Source: Legionella steigerwaltii (GTDB lineage: Bacteria; Pseudomonadota; Gammaproteobacteria; Legionellales; Legionellaceae). From it: a stretch of DNA of 64,000 nucleotides. The stretch covers positions 62,001 to 126,000 of the forward strand of contig NZ_LNYZ01000001.1 of assembly GCF_001468065.1 (NCBI RefSeq), written 5' to 3'. The notes below the pieces were generated by a model, which ran no database searches, was not told the origin of the DNA, and worked only from the letters and a program-made list of their open reading frames with translations. Positions 39,588-49,191 of the stretch are shown here, piece by piece. Each line of letters begins with the position of its first letter. Within the stretch, counting starts at the first letter, position 1. Position numbers and translations under genes: made by a program.

Positions 39588-41195
39588 TTACATGCGAAAT
39601 ACGCCAAAGCGTGTTGGTCCAATAGGGGCATTTAATGCTGCCGATAGGCCCAGTCCTAATATCTTGCGTGTATCCTGTGGGGCGATAACGCCGTCATCCC
39701 ATAATCGAGCGCTAGCATAATAAGGATTTCCTTGGGTCTCATATTGGGAACGCAATTGGTCTTTAAAACGCTCTTCTTCTTCCATAGGCCAATTACTTCC
39801 TTGTTTTGCCAATTTATCTCGATTCACTTGTGCTAAAACATTAGCCGCTTGTTCCCCTCCCATTACTGAAATGCGAGAGTTAGGCCATGTCCATAGAAAA
39901 TTAGGACTATAGGCACGTCCGCACATGGCATAGTTTCCTGCGCCAAAACTCCCACCAACAATTACGGTAAATTTAGGTACATTAGCATTAGCAACCGCAG
40001 TTACCATTTTAGCACCATTCTTGGCAATACCAGAGGCTTCATATTTAGAACCAACCATAAAGCCAGTAATATTTTGTAAAAATATCAATGGGATTTTACG
40101 CTGGCAACATAGTTCTATGAAGTGGGTCCCTTTGAGCGCACTTTCACTAAAGAGAATGCCGTTATTTGCAATAATTCCTACAGGATAACCGTATAAATGG
40201 GCGAAGCCACAAACTAGCGTTGTACCAAAGAGTGCTTTAAACTCATCAAATTCAGAGCCATCAACAATGCGTGCAATGACTTCACGAATATCAAAAGGTT
40301 TTCTGGAATCAGTCGGTACTATACCGTTAAGTTCTTTACTGTCATAAAGGGGTTCTACCGTTTCTATCCGCTTTAATTGCTGCGGTTTTTTACGGTTTAA
40401 ATTGCTAATGGCTATTCGTGCTAGATGAAGTGCATGGGCATCATGCTCTGCATAATGATCGGCCACACCAGATTGTCTGCAATGGACTTCCGCACCACCC
40501 AATTCTTCAGCACTAATGACTTCACCTGTTGCTGCTTTGACTAGAGGAGGGCCGCCAAGAAAAATTGTGGCTTGATTTTTGACCATAATCGATTCATCAG
40601 CCATGGCTGGTACATAAGCACCACCAGCAGTACAAGAGCCCATAACTACTGCAATTTGTGGGATGTTTTGTGCCGACATTTGCACTTGATTAAAAAATAC
40701 CCGTCCGAAATGATCCCGGTCAGGAAAAACTTCGTCCTGGAGAGGTAAATAAGCTCCCCCTGAATCAACCAAATAAATACAGGGCAAATGATTTGTCAGC
40801 GCGATTTCTTGTGCTCTTAGATGCTTTTTGACGGTTATGGGGTAGTAAGTACCACCTTTTACTGTAGCGTCATTCACAACAATCATGCATTCAGTGCCTG
40901 AGACCCATCCAATTCCAGTGATAATTCCAGCAGCAGGAACCACATCATCATAAACTTGGTAGGCTGCAAGCTGGGAAAGCTCAAGAAAAGGACTCCCAGG
41001 ATCAAGTAATTGCTGTAATCGTTCCCTTGGTAGTAATTTACCATGTTTTAAATGTCGGGCACGAGCTTTCTCATCACCTCCTAAAGCAATATGCTGAATT
41101 CGACTTTGTAACTCATCCACCAAGGCCTGCATGACTGTTTGGTTGGTTTTGAATTCTTGACTACTTGTATTAATTTGACTGATTAATTTTGCCAT
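39588..41195 (-). CDS. liuB: Methylcrotonyl-CoA carboxylase carboxyltransferase beta subunit
   Basis: Transfers the carboxyl group from biotin on LiuD to 3-methylcrotonyl-CoA. Crotonase-type carboxyltransferase of 535 aa, with [48 protein letters not shown] and [20 protein letters not shown] precedes the ATG. It begins ten bases after the small membrane-protein gene, within the same transcript. Confidence 0.96.
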   Translation of the reverse strand: MAKLISQINTSSQEFKTNQTVMQALVDELQSRIQHIALGGDEKARARHLKHGKLLPRERLQQLLDPGSPFLELSQLAAYQVYDDVVPAAGIITGIGWVSGTECMIVVNDATVKGGTYYPITVKKHLRAQEIALTNHLPCIYLVDSGGAYLPLQDEVFPDRDHFGRVFFNQVQMSAQNIPQIAVVMGSCTAGGAYVPAMADESIMVKNQATIFLGGPPLVKAATGEVISAEELGGAEVHCRQSGVADHYAEHDAHALHLARIAISNLNRKKPQQLKRIETVEPLYDSKELNGIVPTDSRKPFDIREVIARIVDGSEFDEFKALFGTTLVCGFAHLYGYPVGIIANNGILFSESALKGTHFIELCCQRKIPLIFLQNITGFMVGSKYEASGIAKNGAKMVTAVANANVPKFTVIVGGSFGAGNYAMCGRAYSPNFLWTWPNSRISVMGGEQAANVLAQVNRDKLAKQGSNWPMEEEERFKDQLRSQYETQGNPYYASARLWDDGVIAPQDTRKILGLGLSAALNAPIGPTRFGVFRM

Positions 41196-41205
41196 GCTCG
41201 ATTCC

Positions 41206-41520
41206 CTATCGTACCAAAATATCGCTTAAAACGATGACTGTCCAAATAACCCAGGTAATAGCAATAAAATGTGGCATGTCACCACCTTTTATGAGTCTAT
41301 AGATAAGTGCTGGAATGGCAGTAATAACTATCGGTAACAAAACAAGAACTAGAATTTTGCGAACCACAAGTCCCCAACCAGTTTGACTGAATATGGGCGT
41401 TAATTTCAAATTAACGTAAGTGAAAAACATATCAACATAAACAATAATGAGATGAGCGTATTTTGCAAAGAGTACTACCAAAATACTGAGTAACAAGTAG
41501 ATAAGACTGTGTCGTAGCAT
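41206..41520 (-). CDS. Small membrane protein within the leucine operon, 104 aa
   Basis: No family recognised. Three hydrophobic segments at about residues 5-30, 53-74 and 84-103, with very few charges between; predicted inner-membrane protein. Two ATGs are six bases apart; AAGG fits the second (41520) at six bases, so I start there. Its stop is ten bases before liuB and it follows the thiolase by 58 nt. The tight setting suggests a role tied to this pathway, such as uptake or anchoring, but the sequence does not show one. Confidence 0.72.
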   Translation of the reverse strand: MLRHSLIYLLLSILVVLFAKYAHLIIVYVDMFFTYVNLKLTPIFSQTGWGLVVRKILVLVLLPIVITAIPALIYRLIKGGDMPHFIAITWVIWTVIVLSDILVR

Positions 41521-41578
41521 GAACATCCTTTTTATATAAAATCCCCAGTCATAAATGGAACTGGGGATTATTTCGTTT

Positions 41579-42769
41579 TTAAATTAATTCAATTGCCATA
41601 GCTGTTGCTTCGCCTCCGCCAATACATAATGATGCGACGCCACGTTTTTTTCCTTGATGTTTCAAGGCGTGTATTAGAGTCACTAAAATACGGGCACCGG
41701 ATGCACCAATAGGGTGGCCTAAGGCACAGGCTCCGCCGTGAATATTAACTTGTTCTGGATTTAATTCAAGTTGTGTCATCGCTGCCATTGTAACTACAGC
41801 AAATGCTTCATTAATTTCATAAAGATCCACATCATTTTGCTTCCAAGATGCTTTATTCATCACTTTGCGAATGGCATCTACTGGTGCTGTGGTAAACCAC
41901 TCAGGTGCTTGTGAGTGACTTGCATGAGCAACAATGCGGGCAATAGGTCTAATGCCGCGTTTTTCTGCTTGCCCAGCACTCATTAAAATGAGACTTGCTG
42001 CGCCATCGGAAATGGAGCTTGAATTGGCTGCAGTAACAGTTCCATCTGCTTTAAAAGCAGGTTTTAACTGAGCAATTTTTGCCAGCTTTGCAGCATCAGG
42101 ACCTTCATCTACAGTTACGGTAAGGTCACCTTTGCGTGTGTTGATCGTTACTGGAGCAATTTCTTCTTTAAAAGCTCCATTTTCTATTGCTTGCAGGGCT
42201 CTGGTCATGGAGCGAATAGCGAACTCATCTTGTTGATCTCTGCTAAAATGGAAATGACTTGCAGTGGCTTCGGCAAAAACACCCATTAATTTGCCTTTAT
42301 CGTAGGCATCTTCTAATCCATCGAGGAACATGTGGTCTTTTAATTCACCATGCCCAAGTCGGTATCCTGAGCGTGCTTTGCTCAATAGATAAGGCGCATT
42401 ACTCATGCTTTCCATACCACTAGCAAGGACAATATTTGCAGTTCCTGCTCGAATTAAGTCATGGGCGAGCATCACGGCTTTCATTCCAGAACCGCACATT
42501 TTATTAACTGTGGTAGCTCCTGAAGAGTTGGGCAGTCCTGCCTTAATTGCCGCTTGCCGTGCTGGAGCCTGACCAATTCCAGCGGATAAAACACAACCAG
42601 AAATTACCTCATCGATTTCCGCTGGACTAATGCCTGCTTGGGATAAAGCAGCTTCATGGGCAATTGCTCCTAAGTCTGGAGCTGAAAGAGAAGATAAATT
42701 TCCTAACATGCCTCCCATAGGGGTTCTTTTTGCCGCAACGATTACTATATCATTCTGTTCCATTTTCAT
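41579..42769 (-). CDS. Acetyl-CoA acetyltransferase (thiolase)
   Basis: Thiolase of 396 aa. Acylated Cys92 in NKMCGSGMKAV, the His in GGACALGHPIGASGARI and the second Cys in CIGGGEATA are all present. In this operon it most likely splits acetoacetyl-CoA, formed by AacS, into two acetyl-CoA; a biosynthetic direction is equally possible for the enzyme. Two ATGs (42769 and 42763) follow AAGGA; the first is used. Begins six bases after the liuA stop. Confidence 0.95.
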   Translation of the reverse strand: MKMEQNDIVIVAAKRTPMGGMLGNLSSLSAPDLGAIAHEAALSQAGISPAEIDEVISGCVLSAGIGQAPARQAAIKAGLPNSSGATTVNKMCGSGMKAVMLAHDLIRAGTANIVLASGMESMSNAPYLLSKARSGYRLGHGELKDHMFLDGLEDAYDKGKLMGVFAEATASHFHFSRDQQDEFAIRSMTRALQAIENGAFKEEIAPVTINTRKGDLTVTVDEGPDAAKLAKIAQLKPAFKADGTVTAANSSSISDGAASLILMSAGQAEKRGIRPIARIVAHASHSQAPEWFTTAPVDAIRKVMNKASWKQNDVDLYEINEAFAVVTMAAMTQLELNPEQVNIHGGACALGHPIGASGARILVTLIHALKHQGKKRGVASLCIGGGEATAMAIELI

Positions 42770-42775
42770 TTTTCC

Positions 42776-43936
42776 TTATGCTGTTTCTTTAAAAAGTTCT
42801 CGTCCAATAAGCATTCTTCTAATTTCAGAAGTACCGGCACCTATTTCATAGAGTTTTGCATCACGCAGTAAACGTCCTGTAGGATACTCATTGATGTATC
42901 CATTACCACCGAGGATTTGAATTGCTTGTAATGCCATTTGTGTTGCTCTTTCAGCCGTATACAAAATAACACTAGCCGCATCTTTACGACTGACTATTCC
43001 TTGATCACAAGCTCGGGCAATAGCATATAAGTAGGCTCTTGAAGCGCTGAGATCAGTGTACATATCTGCTAATTTGCCTTGGATGAATTGAAATTCACCT
43101 ATGGGTTGCTCAAATTGTTTGCGTTCATGTACGTAAGGTAAAACAACATCCATACAGGCTTGCATGATTCCTACGGGACCTGCAGCCAGAATGGTCCTCT
43201 CATAATCAAGGCCACTCATTAATACTTTAACACCCCGATTTACTTCACCTAAAACTTGTTCCGCTGGAACTTCGCATTGTTCAAACACTAATTCACAGGT
43301 ATTTGAACCACGCATTCCTAGTTTGTCGAGTTTTTGAGCTGTTTTGAAGCCAGGCATTCCTTTTTCAATTAGAAAGGCAGTGATTCCTTTGCTTGCAGCC
43401 TGTTTGTCCGTTTTGGCATAAACTACTAACACATCGGCATCAGGTCCGTTGGTGATCCACATTTTTGTACCGTTGAGAATATATTTGTTGCCTTCTGGAC
43501 GAGCATGTAATTGCATACTGACTACATCAGAGCCTGAGTTGGACTCACTCATAGCCAGAGCCCCAACATATTCTCCACTTATAAGTTTAGGCAGATATTT
43601 TTGTTTTTGCGAATGATTACCATTTAAATAGATTTGATTGACGCATAAATTGGAGTGAGCACCGTAACTCAGGCCAATTGAAGCAGATGCACGAGATATT
43701 TCTTCCATAGCAATGACATGAGCAAGATATCCCATACTGGCACCGCCATATTCTTCACTGACAGTAATTCCTAATAATCCCACTTCACCTAATTTTCGCC
43801 ATAAGTGATTGGGAAAGGTATTGCTTTCGTCAATTTGAGCAGCAAGTGGTGCGATTTCAGCACGAGTAAATTGGCGAACGGTGTCGCGCAACATGTCGTA
43901 AGTTTCACCGAGTTGATAGTTCGGTCCAGTGTACAT
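42776..43936 (-). CDS. liuA: Isovaleryl-CoA dehydrogenase
   Basis: FAD enzyme oxidising isovaleryl-CoA to 3-methylcrotonyl-CoA, the entry step of the cluster. Acyl-CoA dehydrogenase fold with [44 protein letters not shown] and [20 protein letters not shown]. The catalytic base Glu246 lies in GLDYERTIL, the position that sets isovaleryl-CoA dehydrogenases apart from most acyl-CoA dehydrogenases. ATG at 43936 follows AGGAAG; a longer frame to 43975 lacks support. 386 aa. Confidence 0.95.
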   Translation of the reverse strand: MYTGPNYQLGETYDMLRDTVRQFTRAEIAPLAAQIDESNTFPNHLWRKLGEVGLLGITVSEEYGGASMGYLAHVIAMEEISRASASIGLSYGAHSNLCVNQIYLNGNHSQKQKYLPKLISGEYVGALAMSESNSGSDVVSMQLHARPEGNKYILNGTKMWITNGPDADVLVVYAKTDKQAASKGITAFLIEKGMPGFKTAQKLDKLGMRGSNTCELVFEQCEVPAEQVLGEVNRGVKVLMSGLDYERTILAAGPVGIMQACMDVVLPYVHERKQFEQPIGEFQFIQGKLADMYTDLSASRAYLYAIARACDQGIVSRKDAASVILYTAERATQMALQAIQILGGNGYINEYPTGRLLRDAKLYEIGAGTSEIRRMLIGRELFKETA

Positions 43937-44436
43937 AGCTGACTTCCTGTTGTTATGGCTACTCAGCAGACACAAGAATTTTTGATGAAGCCAGAATTTG
44001 GCACATCTTGATGCAGGGTGAGTAGTCTGTTGATTTTTATAAATGTGTTAGACTATACCCAATCAAGTTGAAGATGCAAATAGAATTTCTCAAACTATTT
44101 CATTTCTTAGAGCGCATTTTCTCTTCCTGATTGACCATTCATTTTTTATCGACGACAAATTTGATTTTAAGAAAACTCTTTTTTCATTTTGTAGTTAAAG
44201 ATTATTTTTAATCAAATTAATCAATATTAACCCCCCATGAAAAAAATTTATAGTTTGAATATAAATTTTATGTAATGCGTTAATAAACTCTTAAATTTCA
44301 TCGAATAGAATAAAAATTGCACAACGTTTTTAATTTGCTTTATAGATTTAAAAATATACACGATGTTAATTAGTAGTCTCATAGAGTAATGATTGAATAA
44401 ATTGTGTATTTTTAATCGTTGTTAAGAGGTATAATT
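43937..44436. other. AT-rich divergent intergenic region
   Basis: A 500-base gap between liuA (minus) and an effector candidate (plus). It is very AT-rich, without palindromic elements. The half nearer the plus-strand gene holds a PmrA-like tandem repeat and a TAGAAT (see 44279-44311). No clear liuA promoter or operator was found. Confidence 0.5.
44279..44311 (+). promoter_or_regulatory. Possible PmrA-like box and -10 upstream of the 333-aa gene
   Basis: GTTAATAAA-CT-CTTAAATTT (44279-44298) agrees at 13 of 18 positions with the recalled PmrA consensus cTTAATatT-N2-cTTAATatT. TAGAAT at 44306-44311 could be the -10, giving a leader of about 120 bases. The spacing is short for such a promoter. 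Confidence 0.35.
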
Positions 44437-45438
44437 ATGTTTTCAAAAATTAAAGACTATATATGGCGCAATCCACAAGAAAAAGATAATCAATCAAAAA
44501 CCGAAACTCCTGATGAGTTCGATCTACATGGTGCTAACCGGTGGGATCATGTTGATTTTGATGATATCGATCAGGTTGGGGCTGAATTGCATAAGTTTAC
44601 GATAGCTCAAACCACACAGTTTGTAGGTGGATTAGCAGCTGGGGTTTATTTTACTGCTACAAATCAACCATTAGCAAATCCTCCAGCTGATAATGTATAT
44701 CAGCAAGGAAATAGACAGGAATTTGCTGATAAACTAGCTGCAGCTGCTGCGGATCCTAGGGTGCAAGCATCAGAACATGCTATGGATGCAGTTAGAGTAA
44801 TGCAAGGACAAAATTATGCTCAGGAAGCGCAACAGGAGCCAATGCCTAAAAACACTCTTTCTATCTTTGTAGATGAACAAGTTTATGGACATGTGGAGTT
44901 GGATGAGAAGGCACGAGCAGAAGGAAAGCCTTGTGCGTCAGTTAATGCACATAAAAATTGGGATATTAAATGTCATCAAAAACACCAGGAAGCTTTTTGG
45001 AACGCTGGCTATATTAGTGGTAATCGTTTGCATAGAATTGCCGAAATAAAAGAGTCTTGGTCAAAAGAAGGTGAGTTTGAATTTCCTCCAACTTGTTCTA
45101 ATGATGACCCACTGATTTTTCATGCGTACACAGAAGAAGACTACGATAGAATGTACCTATCTGAGAGTAGAAACAGTTCTGATTCAGATATAGAACGTAA
45201 TTCTGTGGACGAGGTAATAGAAGAAGTAATAAAAATATCTGTAGAAGAAACAATCTCAAATGATTCGGGATCTGTAATTACAGAAGAAACTCTTTCGGTT
45301 TCAGGATGTTCGGCTACCTTTTTTGCTCAAAGCAGTAATGAAGCTCAAAAAGAAAAGAATGAGAAATCCAATGAGGAATCCGGTGAAAACTATTGGGGAC
45401 TTGAGGAAGAGTTTAAGATAGGGGGAAATTTTGTTTAG
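44437..45438 (+). CDS. Effector candidate with Glu-rich C-terminus, 333 aa
   Basis: No family recognised. The N-terminal half is mixed, with one mildly hydrophobic stretch (FVGGLAAGVYFTATNQPLAN, about 63-82) and an Ala-rich helix. The middle (about 140-220) has Cys and His residues (KPCASVNAHKNWDIKCHQKH). The last 90 residues are strongly acidic, full of Ser and Glu (EEVIEEVIK, NEESGENYWGLEEEFK), like the E-block signal seen in many Dot/Icm substrates. AGAGG before the ATG at 44437 sets the start; the frame runs six codons further to a TTG. Convergent with the 202-aa gene. Confidence 0.7.
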   Translation: MFSKIKDYIWRNPQEKDNQSKTETPDEFDLHGANRWDHVDFDDIDQVGAELHKFTIAQTTQFVGGLAAGVYFTATNQPLANPPADNVYQQGNRQEFADKLAAAAADPRVQASEHAMDAVRVMQGQNYAQEAQQEPMPKNTLSIFVDEQVYGHVELDEKARAEGKPCASVNAHKNWDIKCHQKHQEAFWNAGYISGNRLHRIAEIKESWSKEGEFEFPPTCSNDDPLIFHAYTEEDYDRMYLSESRNSSDSDIERNSVDEVIEEVIKISVEETISNDSGSVITEETLSVSGCSATFFAQSSNEAQKEKNEKSNEESGENYWGLEEEFKIGGNFV

Positions 45439-45467
45439 AGCAGATTTCGCCCAAGAAAATAATCACT

Positions 45468-45507
45468 AAAGATCTCATGGGGTTAGTATGCACTCCACGA
45501 GATCTTT
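45468..45507. terminator. Bidirectional stem-loop terminator
   Basis: AAAGATCTC pairs perfectly with GAGATCTTT, extended by TGG/CCA after a one-base mismatch, around a loop of 14 bases. T-rich sequence follows on the plus strand (TCTCTATTTT) and on the minus strand (TAGTGATTATTTT). It lies between two convergent genes and would serve both. Confidence 0.85.
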
Positions 45508-45519
45508 CTCTATTTTAAA

Positions 45520-46128
45520 CTATTTCCTATAATTTGTAGCAAGAATCACTGTTTCATCCTGATCACCCAATTCTCTTATTTCTTTCGCAAGATCTAGAAA
45601 CGCGTCACATGGATGTTGTTTAGGAGGGAAATTGGCGCTAAACGAGTAACATGATTGCCTATCTTTGCTTTTTCCAAATGCAATTGTGTGTTGGGAGGGC
45701 GCTGCATTTTTGACAGGGTAAGTTACAATGTGATTTGGCCCAGCTTTATCTACTAGTTTTGCGAGAGATTCTGAAGTCAGATCAGATACTTTTATTTTAT
45801 CGGTACTGACAAGGTACGGGGTTTTAGAATCAACAAAAGCACTATGCAACCCATCTTTACCCTCTTTGAATAATTGTTCTTGATGTCTTCTTTCTTTTAA
45901 TGCGGCATCATAAATTTCTTGTGAATTACCATTTAGGAACGTAGGTGAACCTGTATTAGACTCAGCCATCTGTTCTTTTGTATAGAGATTGGCTAACTGT
46001 GCACAAAGACCTTTTTCTCTTTCTTCAGGATTAACATGACTTAAAACATCTGATTGATTAGAGAAGCCTTTATTTGTTGTAGCGTCCTCTTTTGTATTAA
46101 AAAATAATCCATACATTTTTCCAAACAT
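45520..46128 (-). CDS. Compact cysteine-protease-like effector candidate, 202 aa
   Basis: Residues 39-51, KGLCAQLANLYTK, are strikingly close to KGICAALAALYIK of the 1499-aa protein at 57809-62308, placing a possible nucleophile at Cys42. The matching His would be His147 (SQHTIAFGK). Where the larger protein has Asp in YDPNYN, this one reads FSANF, so the third residue is changed. The ending (LAKEI...) also lines up with LVKEI of the giant. A C58/YopT-like papain fold is my reading, not certain. No signal peptide. AGGAG eight bases before the ATG. A good promoter lies just upstream. Confidence 0.65.
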   Translation of the reverse strand: MFGKMYGLFFNTKEDATTNKGFSNQSDVLSHVNPEEREKGLCAQLANLYTKEQMAESNTGSPTFLNGNSQEIYDAALKERRHQEQLFKEGKDGLHSAFVDSKTPYLVSTDKIKVSDLTSESLAKLVDKAGPNHIVTYPVKNAAPSQHTIAFGKSKDRQSCYSFSANFPPKQHPCDAFLDLAKEIRELGDQDETVILATNYRK

Positions 46129-46176
46129 TAAGAGAGCTCCTGTAGAATAAGTTAAGATTCGCTGAAATGTTCATGC

Positions 46177-46205
46177 ATTATTCTAAATGTCATTTATTAA
46201 GTCAA
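46177..46205 (-). promoter_or_regulatory. Sigma-70-type promoter of the 202-aa gene
   Basis: TTGACT (46200-46205) and AATAAT (46177-46182) on the minus strand, 17 bases apart, each five of six to consensus, about 50 bases before the ATG. It overlaps the CTTAAT / CATTTAGAATAA motif pair also found upstream of the 907-aa gene. Confidence 0.65.
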
Positions 46206-46398
46206 GCCATGCATCTAGAATGTGTAATCAACAAATTTGATGTACTATCAGTTTGCTGAATAAGTTGTGTTTTAAAATGTTCCTTTACCTGATTTAAAAA
46301 ATCGCCTAATCTTAAGCCAAAGGAAAACTACCATCCTTGAGGTGGTGTTAACAACCAAAGTTTCAGCGTTCAGATTTATCTATTTAGGAGAGTCATTC

Positions 46399-47082
46399 AT
46401 GCGTAAATTAGTGCTCTGGGGACATAGTGTTGATGAGTATCGTGAGATGTTTGATTTGTCTCAAGAGGACATGAATTCCAGAATTTTAGAATATGGATGT
46501 GGTCCTAGTGCAGTAAACGCCCAACAATTTCAAGAGGCACATCAAGCAGTGAGCTGTGATCCTTTGTTTGTTTTGGATAAAGACACCTTGTCCTCCAAAG
46601 CAGTCATGATTTTTGCACAAATGGCTGACGATGTGCGCAAAGAACAAGATCAGTTCGATTTCGGCCGGAGCGGAAGTTTGGAGCAATTGCTTGAACATCG
46701 ACGAAATGGAATGAAAAAATTTTTTGCTGATTACGAACAAGGCAAAGCTGAGGGACGATATTATGGTGCTGCAGATTATCATTTACCTTACCCTGACTTC
46801 TCTTTTGATTTCGCATTAAGTGCGAATTATTTATTTGCTGATTTGGAAGATCAAACGGTCGAGTTTCATTTAAATGTAATTCGTGAATTAGCCAGAGTGG
46901 CTAAAGAAGTAAGAATTTTTCCCTTAAATGATATGGAAGGAAAAACATCTGAATTTTTAGGTCCAGTATTACTGGAACTGCAAAAAGAGGGTTATGGTGT
47001 AGAAATTAGGCAAGTAGATTATCATTTGCATAAGTCCGAAAATGCCATGTTGCGGGTTTGGGCCCAGAAGTGTGATATTTAA
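46399..47082 (+). CDS. Class I SAM-dependent methyltransferase-like protein
   Basis: Motif I ILEYGCGPSAVNAQ (about residues 29-42) followed by the acidic SCDP at the end of the second strand indicates a Rossmann methyltransferase fold. The later YHLPYPDFSFDFALSANYLF and ELARVAKEVRIFPL segments fit the LPFPDxSFD-type motif of small-molecule methyltransferases. Substrate unknown. AGGAGA eight bases before the ATG at 46399 defines the start; a longer frame to 46342 starts with GTG and lacks a better site. 227 aa. Followed by a palindromic element and pyrD. Confidence 0.78.
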   Translation: MRKLVLWGHSVDEYREMFDLSQEDMNSRILEYGCGPSAVNAQQFQEAHQAVSCDPLFVLDKDTLSSKAVMIFAQMADDVRKEQDQFDFGRSGSLEQLLEHRRNGMKKFFADYEQGKAEGRYYGAADYHLPYPDFSFDFALSANYLFADLEDQTVEFHLNVIRELARVAKEVRIFPLNDMEGKTSEFLGPVLLELQKEGYGVEIRQVDYHLHKSENAMLRVWAQKCDI

Positions 47083-47086
47083 TTAG

Positions 47087-47166
47087 GTAGCCTGGGTGAA
47101 GCGAAGCGTAACCCAGGAATTTTGCGTTAGTACTCCTGCGGTTACGCTTCGCTTCACCCAGGCTAC
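47087..47166. repeat. REPIN-like palindromic element touching the pyrD ribosome site
   Basis: Arms TGAAGCGAAGCGTAACCCAG and complement GGTTACGCTTCGCTTCA, foot GTAGCC and end GGCTAC. The element ends at 47166 and the pyrD ribosome site AGGA occupies 47167-47170 directly after it. It starts four bases after the methyltransferase-like stop. Confidence 0.92.
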
Positions 47167-47177
47167 AGGATTTTTAT

Positions 47178-48173
47178 ATGTATTCAATAGTACGTCCTTT
47201 GCTTTTTAGCATGGCTCCTGAAAATGCTCATGCTTTTAGTTTAGCCGCTTTACATTATGCTCCCAGTTTTTGTTTTAAAAAGACCAAATCAAAACCCATA
47301 GACGCTTTGGGGCTGCAGTTTCCACATGCTGTTGGTTTGGCAGCAGGGCTGGACAAAAATGGAGAGCATCTTGATGCATTGGCCAAATTGGGTTTTTCCT
47401 TTATTGAATTAGGAACCGTCACACCAAGACCGCAAATCGGTAATCCTAAACCACGATTGTTCCGTTTGCCGGATGCACACGCAATTATCAATCGCATGGG
47501 ATTTAATAATCAGGGCGTTGATGCTTTAGTGGGTCATGTGAAAAAAGCGCGCTATAAAGGGATTCTCGGCATCAATATAGGTAAGAATAAAGATACTTCA
47601 TTAGAGCGTGCTGCTGAAGATTACACTCATTGTTTGGCTAAAGTATATGAGTATGCCTCGTATGTAACTATCAATATATCCTCACCCAATACACCTGATT
47701 TACGTCAATTACAGCAGAAAGAATATTTTGCCAATTTGTTATCGCAAATACAGGCGGAACAAATTAAATTATCCGATAAATTTCAGCGCCATGTGCCTTT
47801 AGTGATTAAAGTGTCACCCGATGAAGATTTAGAAACATTAAAACAAATGACCGAAGTGATTTTGAATAATGGCATTGAGGGAATTATCGCGACGAATACA
47901 ACATGTTCTCGTACGGGGGTGACTCATTTGCCTTATGCTGAGGAAACTGGGGGATTAAGTGGTAAACCTTTGTTTGAATTGTCTACTCAATGTTTGCGTT
48001 TGCTAAAACAATATGTAGGTGATGCCATAACCTTGATTGGGGTAGGTGGTATTGACAGTTGCAACACGGCTCAGGCTAAGTTGGATGCAGGTGCTTCATT
48101 AATCCAAGTGTATACCGGTTTGATTTATCGAGGCCCTGGTTTGGTATATGAGCTATCAAGAGGCTTGCAATAA
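47178..48173 (+). CDS. pyrD: Dihydroorotate dehydrogenase (quinone)
   Basis: Membrane-bound class 2 enzyme oxidising dihydroorotate to orotate with quinone, fourth step of pyrimidine synthesis. It begins with the short class 2 membrane-associating helix ([20 protein letters not shown]) and has [40 protein letters not shown] (Ser as catalytic base) and [19 protein letters not shown]. Length (331 aa) is normal. Its ribosome site AGGA abuts a palindromic element. Confidence 0.97.
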   Translation: MYSIVRPLLFSMAPENAHAFSLAALHYAPSFCFKKTKSKPIDALGLQFPHAVGLAAGLDKNGEHLDALAKLGFSFIELGTVTPRPQIGNPKPRLFRLPDAHAIINRMGFNNQGVDALVGHVKKARYKGILGINIGKNKDTSLERAAEDYTHCLAKVYEYASYVTINISSPNTPDLRQLQQKEYFANLLSQIQAEQIKLSDKFQRHVPLVIKVSPDEDLETLKQMTEVILNNGIEGIIATNTTCSRTGVTHLPYAEETGGLSGKPLFELSTQCLRLLKQYVGDAITLIGVGGIDSCNTAQAKLDAGASLIQVYTGLIYRGPGLVYELSRGLQ

Positions 48174-48237
48174 AGATCAGACTTTAATAATCCTATGCAT
48201 GCATACTCAGATACTGATTTGATAGGAATAATATTAG

Positions 48238-49020
48238 ATGAAATGTATTACTAAAGATCTTGCTGCACAGATGGAATCTTGCATCAAACAAACCCACATC
48301 GAGGTAACCAAACAGTATCCACAAGGAAGGATTTTGGAAGTTAATGGAGGAGCTGCTTGTTTTTCAGGATTTGACTCGTATTTATCACAGGTAGTTGGAT
48401 GGGGATTTGCTACAAAATTGAAGCATTTTCAGTCTGAAATTGAGTACATAGAACATTTTTATAAAACATTGAATCATGAGCGTATAGATATTGAGCTGTG
48501 TCCTTTTGTGGGGAATGAACTCACCATATTTTTAAGTCAGCGTGGCTATTGCATCAGTGAATTAAATAATGTCTCGATATTGGATTTAAAGTTATATCAG
48601 CCTCTTGATCATACTGCAGGTCCTTTGATTATCAGAGAAATAACATCAACTGAGCAGGGTGAGTGGGCCAAAAAAATAGCTTTAGGCTTTGATGCGCCTG
48701 AAGCTGAAGATCAATTTTTTCGTTATGTCCAATCTAAAGGGGTCAGTGCCTATGCTGTTTACGACGAGGATGTGATTGTAGCCGGAGCTACAATTGCTAT
48801 GCATGGGGATTTTTGTGATTTAGGTGTTACCAGTACTTTACCTGCTTATCGAGGAAAAGGGTTACAAAAAAAATTATTACAGGCTCGATTAAATAGTGCA
48901 AAGCAACTCGGGTTATCTTGGGCAACGGTCACGACAGAACCTGGAAGTGTTTCAGATTGTAATGTGCAAAAAATAGGATTTCATTGTGCTTATACGCGAA
49001 TCAAGATGACTTTGGAATGA
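48238..49020 (+). CDS. GNAT-family N-acetyltransferase
   Basis: C-terminal half (about 128-260) is a GNAT domain: AGATIAMHGDFCDLGVTSTL, the acetyl-CoA-binding PAYRGKGLQKKLLQARL and TTEPGSVSDCNVQKIGF. The N-terminal 125 residues resemble the extra N-lobe found in two-part GNAT proteins. Substrate unknown. AGGA about eleven bases before the ATG is a weak site. Follows pyrD by 64 nt on the same strand. Confidence 0.85.
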   Translation: MKCITKDLAAQMESCIKQTHIEVTKQYPQGRILEVNGGAACFSGFDSYLSQVVGWGFATKLKHFQSEIEYIEHFYKTLNHERIDIELCPFVGNELTIFLSQRGYCISELNNVSILDLKLYQPLDHTAGPLIIREITSTEQGEWAKKIALGFDAPEAEDQFFRYVQSKGVSAYAVYDEDVIVAGATIAMHGDFCDLGVTSTLPAYRGKGLQKKLLQARLNSAKQLGLSWATVTTEPGSVSDCNVQKIGFHCAYTRIKMTLE

Positions 49021-49037
49021 ATGACGCCAGGTGCAGC

Positions 49038-49119
49038 GGGGACGGTCCGGGACGGACCCCCACAAAATAATTTAAACAATCTGTACACTTGCTGCAGGGG
49101 TCCGTCCCGGACCGTCCCC
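49038..49119. repeat. GC-rich perfect inverted repeat
   Basis: GGGGACGGTCCGGGACGGAC followed by CCC (49038-49060) and its exact complement (49097-49119) form a 23-bp inverted repeat around a 36-base AT-rich loop. Each arm can also fold alone (GGTCCG-GGA-CGGACC). It is unrelated in sequence to the GTAG elements. Lies after the GNAT gene and before msbA. Confidence 0.85.
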
Positions 49120-49191
49120 AACATTTAAATATTAGCACTTCAATGTAATAACAGTTACAATAACCTATTTTTCGATTGAACTATTTGAGTC

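Noticed and set aside
39578-39631. Longer LiuC start inside liuB
   Set aside because: The extension overlaps liuB and lacks a ribosome site; a GTG at 39577 has AAGGAG at six bases.
46178-46201. PmrA box before the 202-aa gene
   Set aside because: Only the first half (CTTAATAAA) fits; the second half does not, and a plain sigma-70 promoter overlaps it.
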